From the NCBI RefSeq assembly GCF_036010485.1, contig NZ_CP108568.1:6494001-6558000 (forward strand): a stretch of DNA of 64,000 bases, given 5' to 3'. Position numbers and translations under genes: made by a program. The notes below the pieces were generated by a model. That model was not told the origin of the DNA and made no database searches. It saw only the letters and a program-made list of their open reading frames with translations. Shown here one piece after another: positions 49,101-55,660 of this stretch (positions are counted from its first letter, which is position 1; each line of letters begins with the position of its first letter). The DNA is from Streptomyces sp. NBC_01198. Its GTDB lineage: Bacteria; Actinomycetota; Actinomycetes; Streptomycetales; Streptomycetaceae.

Positions 49101-49238
49101 GGTGTCGAGCGGGACCGAGCGCCCGGCGTCGACGGCGAGGGCGGCCAGCAGGTGCGACGCCTTGGCGGCGCCGTACATCTCCCGCTGCCCGCCGACCCAT
49201 AACTCCACCGGGCCCAGGACCAGGATGTCGACCTCCAC
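46131..49238 (-). CDS. SARP-type regulator with NB-ARC and TPR domains (AfsR-like architecture), TTA-containing
   Basis: 1035 residues. GTG 49238 is chosen because AGGAG lies seven bases upstream. Order: OmpR-like winged HTH (~1-95, VDILVLGPVELWVGGQREMY), BTAD (~100-245), NB-ARC ATPase (~275-560: MVGVGKTQLALH, IVVLDDAAG, VIVTSRRRLTGLPG, LCGYLPLAVELI), then TPR repeats (~680-1020). This is the layout and about the size of AfsR (993 residues). Codon 13 is TTA (49200-49202), so synthesis should require bldA. SARPs activate antibiotic genes; the likely nearest target is the small ORF downstream. Confidence 0.9.
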   Translation of the reverse strand: MEVDILVLGPVELWVGGQREMYGAAKASHLLAALAVDAGRSVPLDTLAGRLWDDSPPAKPGASLHTYATRIRHKLGHDRVAQQSHAYRLDIEPDAVDQHRFERLTAQARSLAASGDDTEALALLRQAESLWRGTPLTGFTGLWTEQVRRRLTELRTGARVLRAEIEVRAGRFARALDDLTPLIEQHPLDETVAALFMTAAYGCGRQSDALRAYDALRRRLREEGAEPGEALVRVHRGILDRAPAGELPGRRSPGPAPPAPYNLPAHSGVLIGRAEELRALRAAAPGVVAFQTVTGMVGVGKTQLALHTARRLARHYPAGQIYLNLQAHSGRTPMSPQAALATLLRHFGVPATGVPRHQDELTTLWRTVLSSRRAIVVLDDAAGPEQIRPLLPGDSASLVIVTSRRRLTGLPGVRHVVLDVLSPADAEKLFSTLAEDGRRHDPADVAELARLCGYLPLAVELIAARLRSRPSWTAAHLVGRLSDGPGPLAEIRDGRHEIATAFAMSYETLPPTHQRVFRLLSLHFGPTFCPQATAALVGLPLPDTERVLEDLLDAHLVREPAPERYELHDLLAAYARSLVDREPAAERDTALGRLASFHLHAVAAADRVLFDRRPRLDLGTGGSPFALPAWTGSSDARAWLREETDALVAAELHFRGRGDALQAARLAHVAAGLLDSEGLWAEAERMHTHAAGWWRSAGERAPEAHALLALAAAQSQTGRYDAAGRTARRAREVAVDVGDTATEAESLRELGLLDWNLGRLKESRTLLSAALRLRERLGDPWHVARCRNNLGITLLHLGEHAPAAECFRQALAGFVRTRDPRGEAQALNNLGDFHLHLGETELARTAFRRSLDIVSRVGSRAETAVARLNLANTMPIPDELPAALEMHREALAVFRNIGDKRNEVVTLNAIGTALLGAGQHAESAAHHAAALALARNIGATQEEIQALRGVGLADLRAGRSQACGEQLSAALLIARRIGAEEEEARTHSALAELYMAVGDRAEAASHLRSAYSIHAKSNKWESDRTRDRLAQLQGS

Positions 49239-49326
49239 CAGCACGCTCCTCACGCCGGCACACCCCGCGGCTCCAGGGTGACATGCCGTCAACATCCGGC
49301 AACAGGGTCACCCGAAAGTGAGAAAT

Positions 49327-49358
49327 TATTGGCTGAAACGTTTCTTACTTTGCCAATA
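49327..49358. promoter_or_regulatory. Nested palindrome between the SARP and NB-ARC genes
   Basis: TATTGGC (49327-49333) and GCCAATA (49352-49358) are inverted arms enclosing the perfect 10-bp palindrome GAAACGTTTC (49335-49344). It sits 89 bases upstream of the SARP start and 112 upstream of the opposite gene, the only AT-rich block in this divergent promoter region. It probably binds a regulator controlling both genes. Confidence 0.6.
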
Positions 49359-49469
49359 CCGGTCTTTCATGGTCGAGAAAGGCCTGTCCGGCCCACCGCC
49401 GGCACCGCCGGTCGCCTTGGATGGGCGCAGGGGCCGGCACGGCGGCGGGGACACCGGGGGAGGACATAC

Positions 49470-51665
49470 GTGGACCAGCAGCCGGGCCCGGACCCCGGTG
49501 ACGACCCCGGAGGAGCGGCGCCGGCCGGCGGCGACCGCACGGACAACACCGTCGCGGGGGACGCGCGGATCACCGGGCCGGTGGTCCAGGCCCGCCACGT
49601 CAGCGGCGGCATCCATGTGCACGAGCACCGCCACGAAGCCGCCGGCCCGGCTCCCCGGCAGCCGGTGCCCCGGCAACTGATCCCGGCCGCCGCCCACTTC
49701 ACCGACCGCACCGCTGACGTCGCCGCCCTCGACGCGCTGCGGACCGCGGGCGGGGAGAGCGCCCCGCTGGTCGTCGTCACCGGCGCCGCCGGGGTCGGCA
49801 AGACCGCGCTCGTCGCGGTCTGGCTGCACCGGCTGGCCGCCGCCTACCCCGACGGCCAGCTCTACGCCGACCTGCGCGGGCACACCGGTGACGAGCCCGT
49901 GCCGCCGGCCGCGGTGCTCGGGCGGTTCCTGCGCGGCCTCGGCGTGGACCGGGCCCCCGCGGAGCCGGCGGAACTGGCCGCCCTGTGGCGTACCGTCACC
50001 GCGGACCTGCGGATCGTCCTCTTCCTCGACAACGCGTTCAGCGCCGCCCAGGTCCGCCCGCTGCTGCCGGCGGCGCCCGGCGCCCTGGTCGCGGTGACCA
50101 GCAGGCGCCGGCTGCCCGGGCTCGGGGTGGACGGCGCGGGCTTCCACCACCTCGACGCGCTCGGCCCCGCCGCCAGCGTCGAGCTGCTCAGCCGCCGCCT
50201 CGGCGCCGAGCGCGTCGCCAGGGAGCGGCAGGCCGCCGACGGTCTCGCCCGGCTGTGCGGCGGGCTGCCGCTGGCGGTGTGCGTGGCAGCCGCGCGGATG
50301 GCCGCCCGGCCGCGCCAGCCGCTGGCCGCCCTCGTCGCCGCGATGAGCCGGGACAGCGGCCGGCTGGCGGGCCTGGCGCTCGGCGGCGACCGGGCGGTCC
50401 AGACCGCGCTCGACGGGGCGTACGGCGTGCTGCCGCCGGAGGTCGCGCGCGGCTACCGCCTGCTGGGGCTGCTGCCGGTCGGCGAATTCGGCGCCGGCGC
50501 CGCGGCGGCGGCCTGCGGGCTTCCAGCGGACCTGGCAGCGGAACTGCTGGACGAGCTGGTCGACGTCAGCCTGCTCGAAGAACTCGGCCCCGACCGCTTC
50601 CGCTTCCACGACCTGATCGGGCTGCACGCCGCCCAGCGGGCCGCCGCCGAGGAGACCCCCGGCGCCTGCGACGCCGCCCTGCGCGGGGCACTCGACTGGT
50701 ATCTGTGGACCGCGACCGAGGCCCGCACCCTGCTGTCCCCCTTCCACCGCCGGCTGCGCCGGGACCACCTGCGCCGCCCCGAGGAGGCGCCGCCCTTCGA
50801 CGGGCCGACCGCCGCGCTGGCCTGGCTGGACGTCGAGCGACTGCACCTGATGGCGGCGGTGCGGAAGGCGGCCGAGCGCGGCTGGGACGACCTGGCGTGG
50901 CAGCTCGTGGACAGCATGCAGCCGCTGTGGGTCCGGCTGCGCCCCGCCGACCTGTGGGTGGAGGCGCACCGGCTCGCCCTGCCCGCCGCCACCCGTGCCG
51001 GGCGGGACACCGCGGCCCTGCGGATGCTCACCACCGGGGCCGCGGGCCTGTGCGAGGCGGGACGTTACGACGAGGCCGCCGAGTGGTTCGGCCGCGCGCT
51101 GCGACAGGCCGAGGACACCGGCGACCGGCGGGCCGAGGCCCAGGCGCTGCACGGCCTCGGCCAGGCGCACCAGCTCGCCGGCCGCCAGGACCGCGCCGCC
51201 GCCTTCTTCCGGCGGGCGCTCGACCTGCGCGAGGCCATCGGCCACACCCGGGGCGCGGCGCTGTCCCGGCTGTGCCTGGGCGACCTCGCGCTGGCCGCGG
51301 GCGCGCCGCGGGAGGCCGTCGGGCTGCTCACCCGCGCCCGCGCCGACCTGCTCGCCGTACCCGACCCCTACGACGCGGCCCGGGCGCTCGCCTTCCTCGG
51401 CATGGCCCGTGCCGCCCTCGGCGAAGCCGCCGACGCCGCGCTCGGCGAGCGGGAACTGCACCAGGCCCTGGACGAGTTCGCGGCCTGCGGCTCGGTCCAC
51501 TGGCAGGGCCGCGTCCTGGAGATGCTCGGCATGGCGGCGGCCGACCGGGGAGAGCGGCAGCGGGCCAGGGACTGGTTCGAGCGCTCCCTGGCCCGCTACA
51601 CCCCGGTCAGCCCGCGGGACGCCCGCCGCCTGGCGGGCCGGCTGCGGGATCACGGACCGTCCTGA
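49470..51665 (+). CDS. NB-ARC/TPR STAND-type ATPase with a Gly/His-rich N-terminal motif
   Basis: 731 residues from GTG 49470 (GGGGGAGGA five bases upstream). Residues ~25-55 carry ARITGPVVQARHVSGGIHVH, a short motif seen before NB-ARC domains in many Streptomyces STAND proteins, of unknown role. The ATPase follows: VTGAAGVGKTALV, RIVLFLDNAFS, VAVTSRRRLPGL, CGGLPLAVCVA. A winged-helix-like segment and TPR repeats (~500-720) come next. There is no DNA-binding domain, unlike the divergent SARP whose NB-ARC and TPR parts it resembles. Possibly a signalling switch; partner unknown. Confidence 0.85.
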   Translation: MDQQPGPDPGDDPGGAAPAGGDRTDNTVAGDARITGPVVQARHVSGGIHVHEHRHEAAGPAPRQPVPRQLIPAAAHFTDRTADVAALDALRTAGGESAPLVVVTGAAGVGKTALVAVWLHRLAAAYPDGQLYADLRGHTGDEPVPPAAVLGRFLRGLGVDRAPAEPAELAALWRTVTADLRIVLFLDNAFSAAQVRPLLPAAPGALVAVTSRRRLPGLGVDGAGFHHLDALGPAASVELLSRRLGAERVARERQAADGLARLCGGLPLAVCVAAARMAARPRQPLAALVAAMSRDSGRLAGLALGGDRAVQTALDGAYGVLPPEVARGYRLLGLLPVGEFGAGAAAAACGLPADLAAELLDELVDVSLLEELGPDRFRFHDLIGLHAAQRAAAEETPGACDAALRGALDWYLWTATEARTLLSPFHRRLRRDHLRRPEEAPPFDGPTAALAWLDVERLHLMAAVRKAAERGWDDLAWQLVDSMQPLWVRLRPADLWVEAHRLALPAATRAGRDTAALRMLTTGAAGLCEAGRYDEAAEWFGRALRQAEDTGDRRAEAQALHGLGQAHQLAGRQDRAAAFFRRALDLREAIGHTRGAALSRLCLGDLALAAGAPREAVGLLTRARADLLAVPDPYDAARALAFLGMARAALGEAADAALGERELHQALDEFAACGSVHWQGRVLEMLGMAAADRGERQRARDWFERSLARYTPVSPRDARRLAGRLRDHGPS

Positions 51666-52014
51666 CCGCCGGGGCCCGCCGCCGGGCCGGCTCGCGGCGG
51701 CCGGCGACCAGCCGGGCGTGCAGCAGCGACGCCAGCAGCGCGTGCGTGCGGCGGCCCAGCACCCTGGTACGGACCCGCACGACGCGGACCTCCGCGGCGC
51801 CGCGACGTGCGGCGGGGTGACGGACGAGCGTCGTGCAGCGGCCGCGGCCGTCCCGGAGCGAGACCAGCAGGCACCCGGGGTGGCGCCGCATCAGCGCGGC
51901 CGCGTCCCGCGCGTCGCCCGTGCCGTACAGCACGTCGGCGCAGGCGCGCCGGGCCTCGGAGCCGACGCGGTCCACGTCGACCCGTACGTGGTCGGGCAGC
52001 AGCCGGCCGCTCAC
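51607..52014 (-). CDS. Basic hypothetical protein, 135 aa, coupled to the upstream transferase gene
   Basis: GTG 52014 overlaps the TGA of the upstream gene (GTGA), the best evidence that it is translated. The Arg-rich protein (DHVRVDVDRVGSEARRACAD, HPGCLLVSLRDGRGRCTTLV) has a proline-rich basic end. Its last 59 bases overlap the 3' end of the opposite-strand NB-ARC gene. I do not recognise a family. Confidence 0.55.
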   Translation of the reverse strand: MSGRLLPDHVRVDVDRVGSEARRACADVLYGTGDARDAAALMRRHPGCLLVSLRDGRGRCTTLVRHPAARRGAAEVRVVRVRTRVLGRRTHALLASLLHARLVAGRREPARRRAPAVRTVRDPAAGPPGGGRPAG

Positions 52015-53237
52015 AGCGCCACCTCGCCTGCGGACAGCGCCACCGGTTCCGTGGCCGGCGGATAGGCGGGCTGGCCCAGGCCGAGCTGCCGGTAGATCAG
52101 GGCGCGCATGTTGCGGTTGAAGCGACCCGGCTCGGACGAGATCCGCCGGGCGATCCGCTGGAAGTCCCGCCGCGGGTATTCGGCCGCGGCGTAGGCCAGC
52201 TGGTCGGCCAGCGGGCGGGTCGGGCTCAGCGCCGGGGCGGTCAGCGCCATGGCGACCCCGGGCGAGGCCGGGTTGGCGTCCTGGTAGGGGTAGCGGGCGA
52301 GCAGGATGGGCGCGCCGGTCATCGTCGCGTACAGCGTCACCGAGCCGTAGTCGCCGACGACATGGTCGGCGGCGACCAGCAGCGCCCGCCAGTCGGCGTC
52401 CGGCGAGACGACCGTCACCCCGGCCCTGCGGCAGTCCGCGAGCCAGGCCCTGACCTGGTAACGCCCGTGCATCGACAACACGTTGGGATGCACCAGCAGC
52501 GCCTTACGGAAGCGGTCCGCGGGCAGCTCCGCCAACCGCGGCAGCAGCGACTCCAGGTGGTTGAACAGCGAGCGGCGGCCCCAGGTCGAGGTCGCGAGCA
52601 CCAGTTGCTGGCCGGGCGCCACGCCGATCGCCGCGCGGTACTCCGCCCGGAAGGGCAGGCTCGCCGCGATCCGGTCGTACGTCGGGTCGCCGACGACCTC
52701 CGCGACCGGCAGCGCCTCCGGGCACCAGCGCCGCAGCGCCCGCAGATCGTCCCGGTGCGGCAGGGCGACCGCCCGCGGCACGACGGCGCCCTCCCAGGTG
52801 AGGTGGCCGCGCCCGGTGATGCCGCCCGGCTCGCGTACCGCGGGCCCGCCGCGGCACGGCCGGCCGGACGGCACCCGGGCCAGCGACATGTGGCCGCCGC
52901 CGTGCGAGATCCGCACCAGCGGGGCACGGACCTTCTCCATGCCCTGCGACCCGGCGGCGATCGCCAGGTCGAAGTCGGTGCGCACCGCTTCGGCCCACGG
53001 CAGCACGTCGGCCCCGAGCCGCGCCAGGAAGCGGGCGGCGCCGTTGTTGAAGGCGTGCGGCGCGACGGTGAAGACCACCTCGACCCGCAGATCGGACTCC
53101 AGCAGGGCCAGCAGGTCCTGCAGCCGGCGCCCGTAGACCTCGGTGTGCACCAGCACCAGGACCGTCTTGCGCCCGGCCAGCGTGCGCCACTGGCCGGCGT
53201 CCCCTCCTTGTGTCGTCCGATGGTCGACGATTTCCAT
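52011..53237 (-). CDS. CDP-glycerol glycerophosphotransferase-like protein
   Basis: 408 residues from ATG 53237; GTG 53246, four bases after GGGGGA, is an alternative. The C-terminal half has the transferase signatures: VLATSTWGRRSLFNHLESLL, KALLVHPNVLSMHG and VVGDYGSVTLYATMTGAPIL (the DY[SG]S segment). The N-terminal half is Rossmann-like (KTVLVLVHTEVYGRRLQDLL, RISHGGGHM). The family polymerises glycerol phosphate or similar units onto cell-wall teichoic-acid-like polymers. Shorter than TagF (no extra N-terminal region) and no membrane helix, so it is perhaps a peripheral enzyme with another polyol. Confidence 0.72.
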   Translation of the reverse strand: MEIVDHRTTQGGDAGQWRTLAGRKTVLVLVHTEVYGRRLQDLLALLESDLRVEVVFTVAPHAFNNGAARFLARLGADVLPWAEAVRTDFDLAIAAGSQGMEKVRAPLVRISHGGGHMSLARVPSGRPCRGGPAVREPGGITGRGHLTWEGAVVPRAVALPHRDDLRALRRWCPEALPVAEVVGDPTYDRIAASLPFRAEYRAAIGVAPGQQLVLATSTWGRRSLFNHLESLLPRLAELPADRFRKALLVHPNVLSMHGRYQVRAWLADCRRAGVTVVSPDADWRALLVAADHVVGDYGSVTLYATMTGAPILLARYPYQDANPASPGVAMALTAPALSPTRPLADQLAYAAAEYPRRDFQRIARRISSEPGRFNRNMRALIYRQLGLGQPAYPPATEPVALSAGEVAL

Positions 53238-53468
53238 GACGGACACGACATCCCCCGTTGGTCGGTGAAGCCCCTCGCGGGGCCGGTGGAAACCTCCTGG
53301 TGGACGGGATGTCCCGGCGGATCGCCGGAAGCCTTGACGGGGCCTTGCAGAAAGCTTGCGCACCGGGAGCGCACCGTTTCCGGCAGGCGGGCAGGCAGCA
53401 GGCGGGACGGGGGCTGCGGGGAGCGCGGATCCGGCCGGCGCCGGGCCCGCGACGGCAGCCGGCACACG

Positions 53469-53502
53469 CCAGTGGCCCCCGGCCGGAGCCGGGGGCCACT
53501 GG
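53469..53502. terminator. Terminator hairpin after tRNA-Leu
   Basis: A perfect 15-bp stem (53469-53483 with 53488-53502) closed by the four-base loop CGGA, 40 bases beyond the tRNA 3' end. It also lies upstream of the transferase gene start region. No T-run on the minus strand. Confidence 0.8.
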
Positions 53503-53541
53503 TGATTTCTGTGCGAACCGTTCCTGCGAACGACACCGCCG

Positions 53542-53626
53542 TGTCCGAGGGGGGACTTGAACCCCCACGCCCGATAAAGGGCACTAGCACCTCAAGCTAG
53601 CGCGTCTGCCATTCCGCCACCCGGAC
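53542..53626 (-). tRNA. tRNA-Leu (anticodon GAG)
   Basis: An 85-nt cloverleaf read on the minus strand. The acceptor pairs GTCCGGG (5') with CTCGGAC (3', discriminator A). The anticodon arm is CTAGC-TTGAGGT-GCTAG with anticodon GAG (reads CTC/CTT). The long class II variable arm has a GCCC/GGGC stem. The T arm is GGGGG-TTCAAGT-CCCCC. CCA is not encoded. A terminator hairpin follows. Confidence 0.95.
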
Positions 53627-53814
53627 GGGTGTGACGACACGGCCTCACGGCCGTGGCGACGGGGTAAACCATAGCAAAGATCGGGGGGCGCCGATCACCG
53701 CGAGCGGGGGGCGCGGACGAGGCCGGCCTTGGGGGGCGCGGGGGGCGCGGGGCAGGATGGGGGAGGCATCCGGCGCGTGCTGCGGGCGGGTGGGCGACGA
53801 GGAGGAGAGACAGC

Positions 53815-55152
53815 GTGAGCGAGTCCAGGCCTGGCAGTGCGGACGGCGGCGGGATCACCGGCGAGGACGAGGTCGTCGGCTTGTGCAGCGACCTGATCAG
53901 GATCGACACCAGCAACTACGGGGACCACTCGGGACCTGGCGAGCGGGCGGCGGCCGAATACCTGGCGCAGAAGCTGGCCGAGGTGGGTCTGGAGCCGCAG
54001 ATCTTCGAGTCGCACCCGCGCCGCGCCTCCGTGGTGGCCAGGGTCGAGGGCGCCGACCGCTCGCGGCCCGGGCTGCTGATCCACGGCCACACCGACGTCG
54101 TCCCGGCCAACGCCGACGACTGGACCGTGCACCCCTTCTCCGGCGAGGTCGTCGACGGGTGCGTGTGGGGCCGGGGCGCGGTCGACATGAAGGACATGGA
54201 CGCGATGACGCTGGCGGTGATCCGCGACCGGCTGCGCAGCGGGCGCAAGCCGCCGCGGGACCTCGTGCTCGCCTTCCTCGCCGACGAGGAGGCGGGCGGC
54301 ACCTTCGGCGCCAAGCACCTGGTCACCGGGCACCCGGACCTCTTCGAGGGCGTGACCGAGGCGATCGGCGAGGTCGGCGGCTTCTCCTTCACCGTCAACG
54401 ACGATCTGCGGCTCTACCTGATCGAGACCGCCGAGAAGGGCATGCACTGGATGCGGCTCACCGTGGACGGCACGGCCGGCCACGGGTCGATGACCAACAA
54501 GGACAACGCGATCACCGAGCTGTGCGAGGCGGTCGGCCGGCTCGGCCGGCACGAGTTCCCGGTCCGCGTCACCAAGTCGGTCCGCGGCTTCCTCGACGAG
54601 CTCTCCGACGCGCTGGGCACCGAACTCGACCCGGAGGACATGGAGTCGACGCTCGCCAAGCTCGGCGGCATCGCCAAGATGATCGGCGCCACGCTCCGCA
54701 ACTCCGCAGCGCCGACCATGCTCGGCGCCGGCTACAAGGTCAACGTCATCCCCGGGCAGGCCACCGCCCACGTCGACGGCCGCTTCCTGCCCGGCTACGA
54801 GGAGGAGTTCCTGGCCGACCTCGACCGCGTCCTGGGTCCGCGCGTCAAGCGGGAGTCGCTGCACTCCGACAAGGCCGTCGAGACCGACTTCGACGGCGCC
54901 CTGGTGGACGCGATGCAGACCGCGCTGGTCGCGGAGGACCCGGGCGCGCGGGCGGTGCCGTACATGCTCTCCGGCGGCACCGACGCCAAGTCCTTCGACG
55001 ACCTGGGCATCCGCTGCTTCGGCTTCGCGCCGCTGCGGCTGCCGCCTGAGCTGGACTTCGCCGGGATGTTCCACGGCGTGGACGAGCGGGTGCCGGTGGA
55101 CGGGCTGCGCTTCGGCGTCCGCGTGCTCGACCGCTTCATCGAACACAGCTGA
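53815..55152 (+). CDS. M20-family metallopeptidase (dipeptidase/deacylase-like)
   Basis: 445 residues, GTG 53815 with GGAGGAG upstream. Metal ligands of the M20 family: LIHGHTDVVPA (His and Asp), GRGAVDMKDMDAM (bridging Asp), FLADEEAGGTFGA (Glu-Glu) and the C-terminal MFHGVDERVPVDGL (His). The lid domain begins GMHWMRLTVDGTAGHGSM. A cytosolic zinc enzyme that cleaves dipeptides or N-acyl amino acids. Just upstream of the chaplin genes. Confidence 0.9.
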   Translation: MSESRPGSADGGGITGEDEVVGLCSDLIRIDTSNYGDHSGPGERAAAEYLAQKLAEVGLEPQIFESHPRRASVVARVEGADRSRPGLLIHGHTDVVPANADDWTVHPFSGEVVDGCVWGRGAVDMKDMDAMTLAVIRDRLRSGRKPPRDLVLAFLADEEAGGTFGAKHLVTGHPDLFEGVTEAIGEVGGFSFTVNDDLRLYLIETAEKGMHWMRLTVDGTAGHGSMTNKDNAITELCEAVGRLGRHEFPVRVTKSVRGFLDELSDALGTELDPEDMESTLAKLGGIAKMIGATLRNSAAPTMLGAGYKVNVIPGQATAHVDGRFLPGYEEEFLADLDRVLGPRVKRESLHSDKAVETDFDGALVDAMQTALVAEDPGARAVPYMLSGGTDAKSFDDLGIRCFGFAPLRLPPELDFAGMFHGVDERVPVDGLRFGVRVLDRFIEHS

Positions 55153-55168
55153 CCGGTCGGGCGTGTGT

Positions 55169-55202
55169 ACCCGTACCGGTGGTTTCCTTCGCCGGTACGG
55201 GT
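55169..55202. terminator. Hairpin after the M20 gene
   Basis: ACCCGTACCGG (55169-55179) pairs perfectly with CCGGTACGGGT (55192-55202). It begins 17 bases after the M20 stop, so it probably ends that transcript and isolates the chaplin promoter downstream. Confidence 0.7.
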
Positions 55203-55302
55203 GAAAGGCCCGATGCTTTCGTAGCTCTATTCCTCAGGGGGTCGTTACGACGGTGTGGTCCGCAAGGGCTGGGGCCGCACTTGTCCATGAGGAGGAATGA
55301 GA

Positions 55303-55536
55303 ATGATCAAGAAGGTCGTCGCCGCTGCGGTCGCCACCGGCGGTCTCGTACTCGCGGGTGCGGGTATGGCTGCCGCCGACTCCGGCGCCCAGGGCGCCGC
55401 GGTGCAGTCCCCGGGCGTGCTGTCGGGCAACGTCGTCCAGGTCCCTGTGCACGTCCCGGTGAACGTCTGCGGAAACACGGTCAACGTGATCGGGCTGCTC
55501 AACCCTGCCTTCGGCAACACCTGCGTCAACGCCTGA
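55303..55536 (+). CDS. chpH: Short chaplin ChpH
   Basis: 77 residues. ATG 55303 is preferred over ATG 55297 because AGGAGG (55290-55295) is then seven bases away. Sec signal MIKKVVAAAVATGGLVLAGA cleaved near Ala-Ala-Asp. The mature protein is one chaplin domain with its two cysteines: GVLSGNVVQVPVHVPVNVCG, then NTVNVIGLLNPAFGNTC. It closely matches what I recall of S. coelicolor ChpH (SCO1675). Secreted, it assembles into amyloid-like fibrils that coat aerial hyphae. The chpH-chpC order is also as in S. coelicolor. Confidence 0.93.
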   Translation: MIKKVVAAAVATGGLVLAGAGMAAADSGAQGAAVQSPGVLSGNVVQVPVHVPVNVCGNTVNVIGLLNPAFGNTCVNA

Positions 55537-55576
55537 CGCCGCCGCGGCCGCGCCGGCGGCGCGGCCGCCGCCGGAC

Positions 55577-55611
55577 CGGCCCCGGACGCACCCACCTGCG
55601 TTCCGGGGCCG
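55577..55611. terminator. Hairpin between chpH and chpC
   Basis: CGGCCCCGGACGCA (55577-55590) pairs with TGCGTTCCGGGGCCG (55597-55611) with one bulged base. It lies 40 bases after chpH and 50 before chpC. It could terminate or attenuate read-through and stabilise the abundant chpH message. Confidence 0.65.
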
Positions 55612-55660
55612 CTCGACATTTCCAGGTATCCCTGAACGCAGGGGAAGGTTAGGGGAAGCA

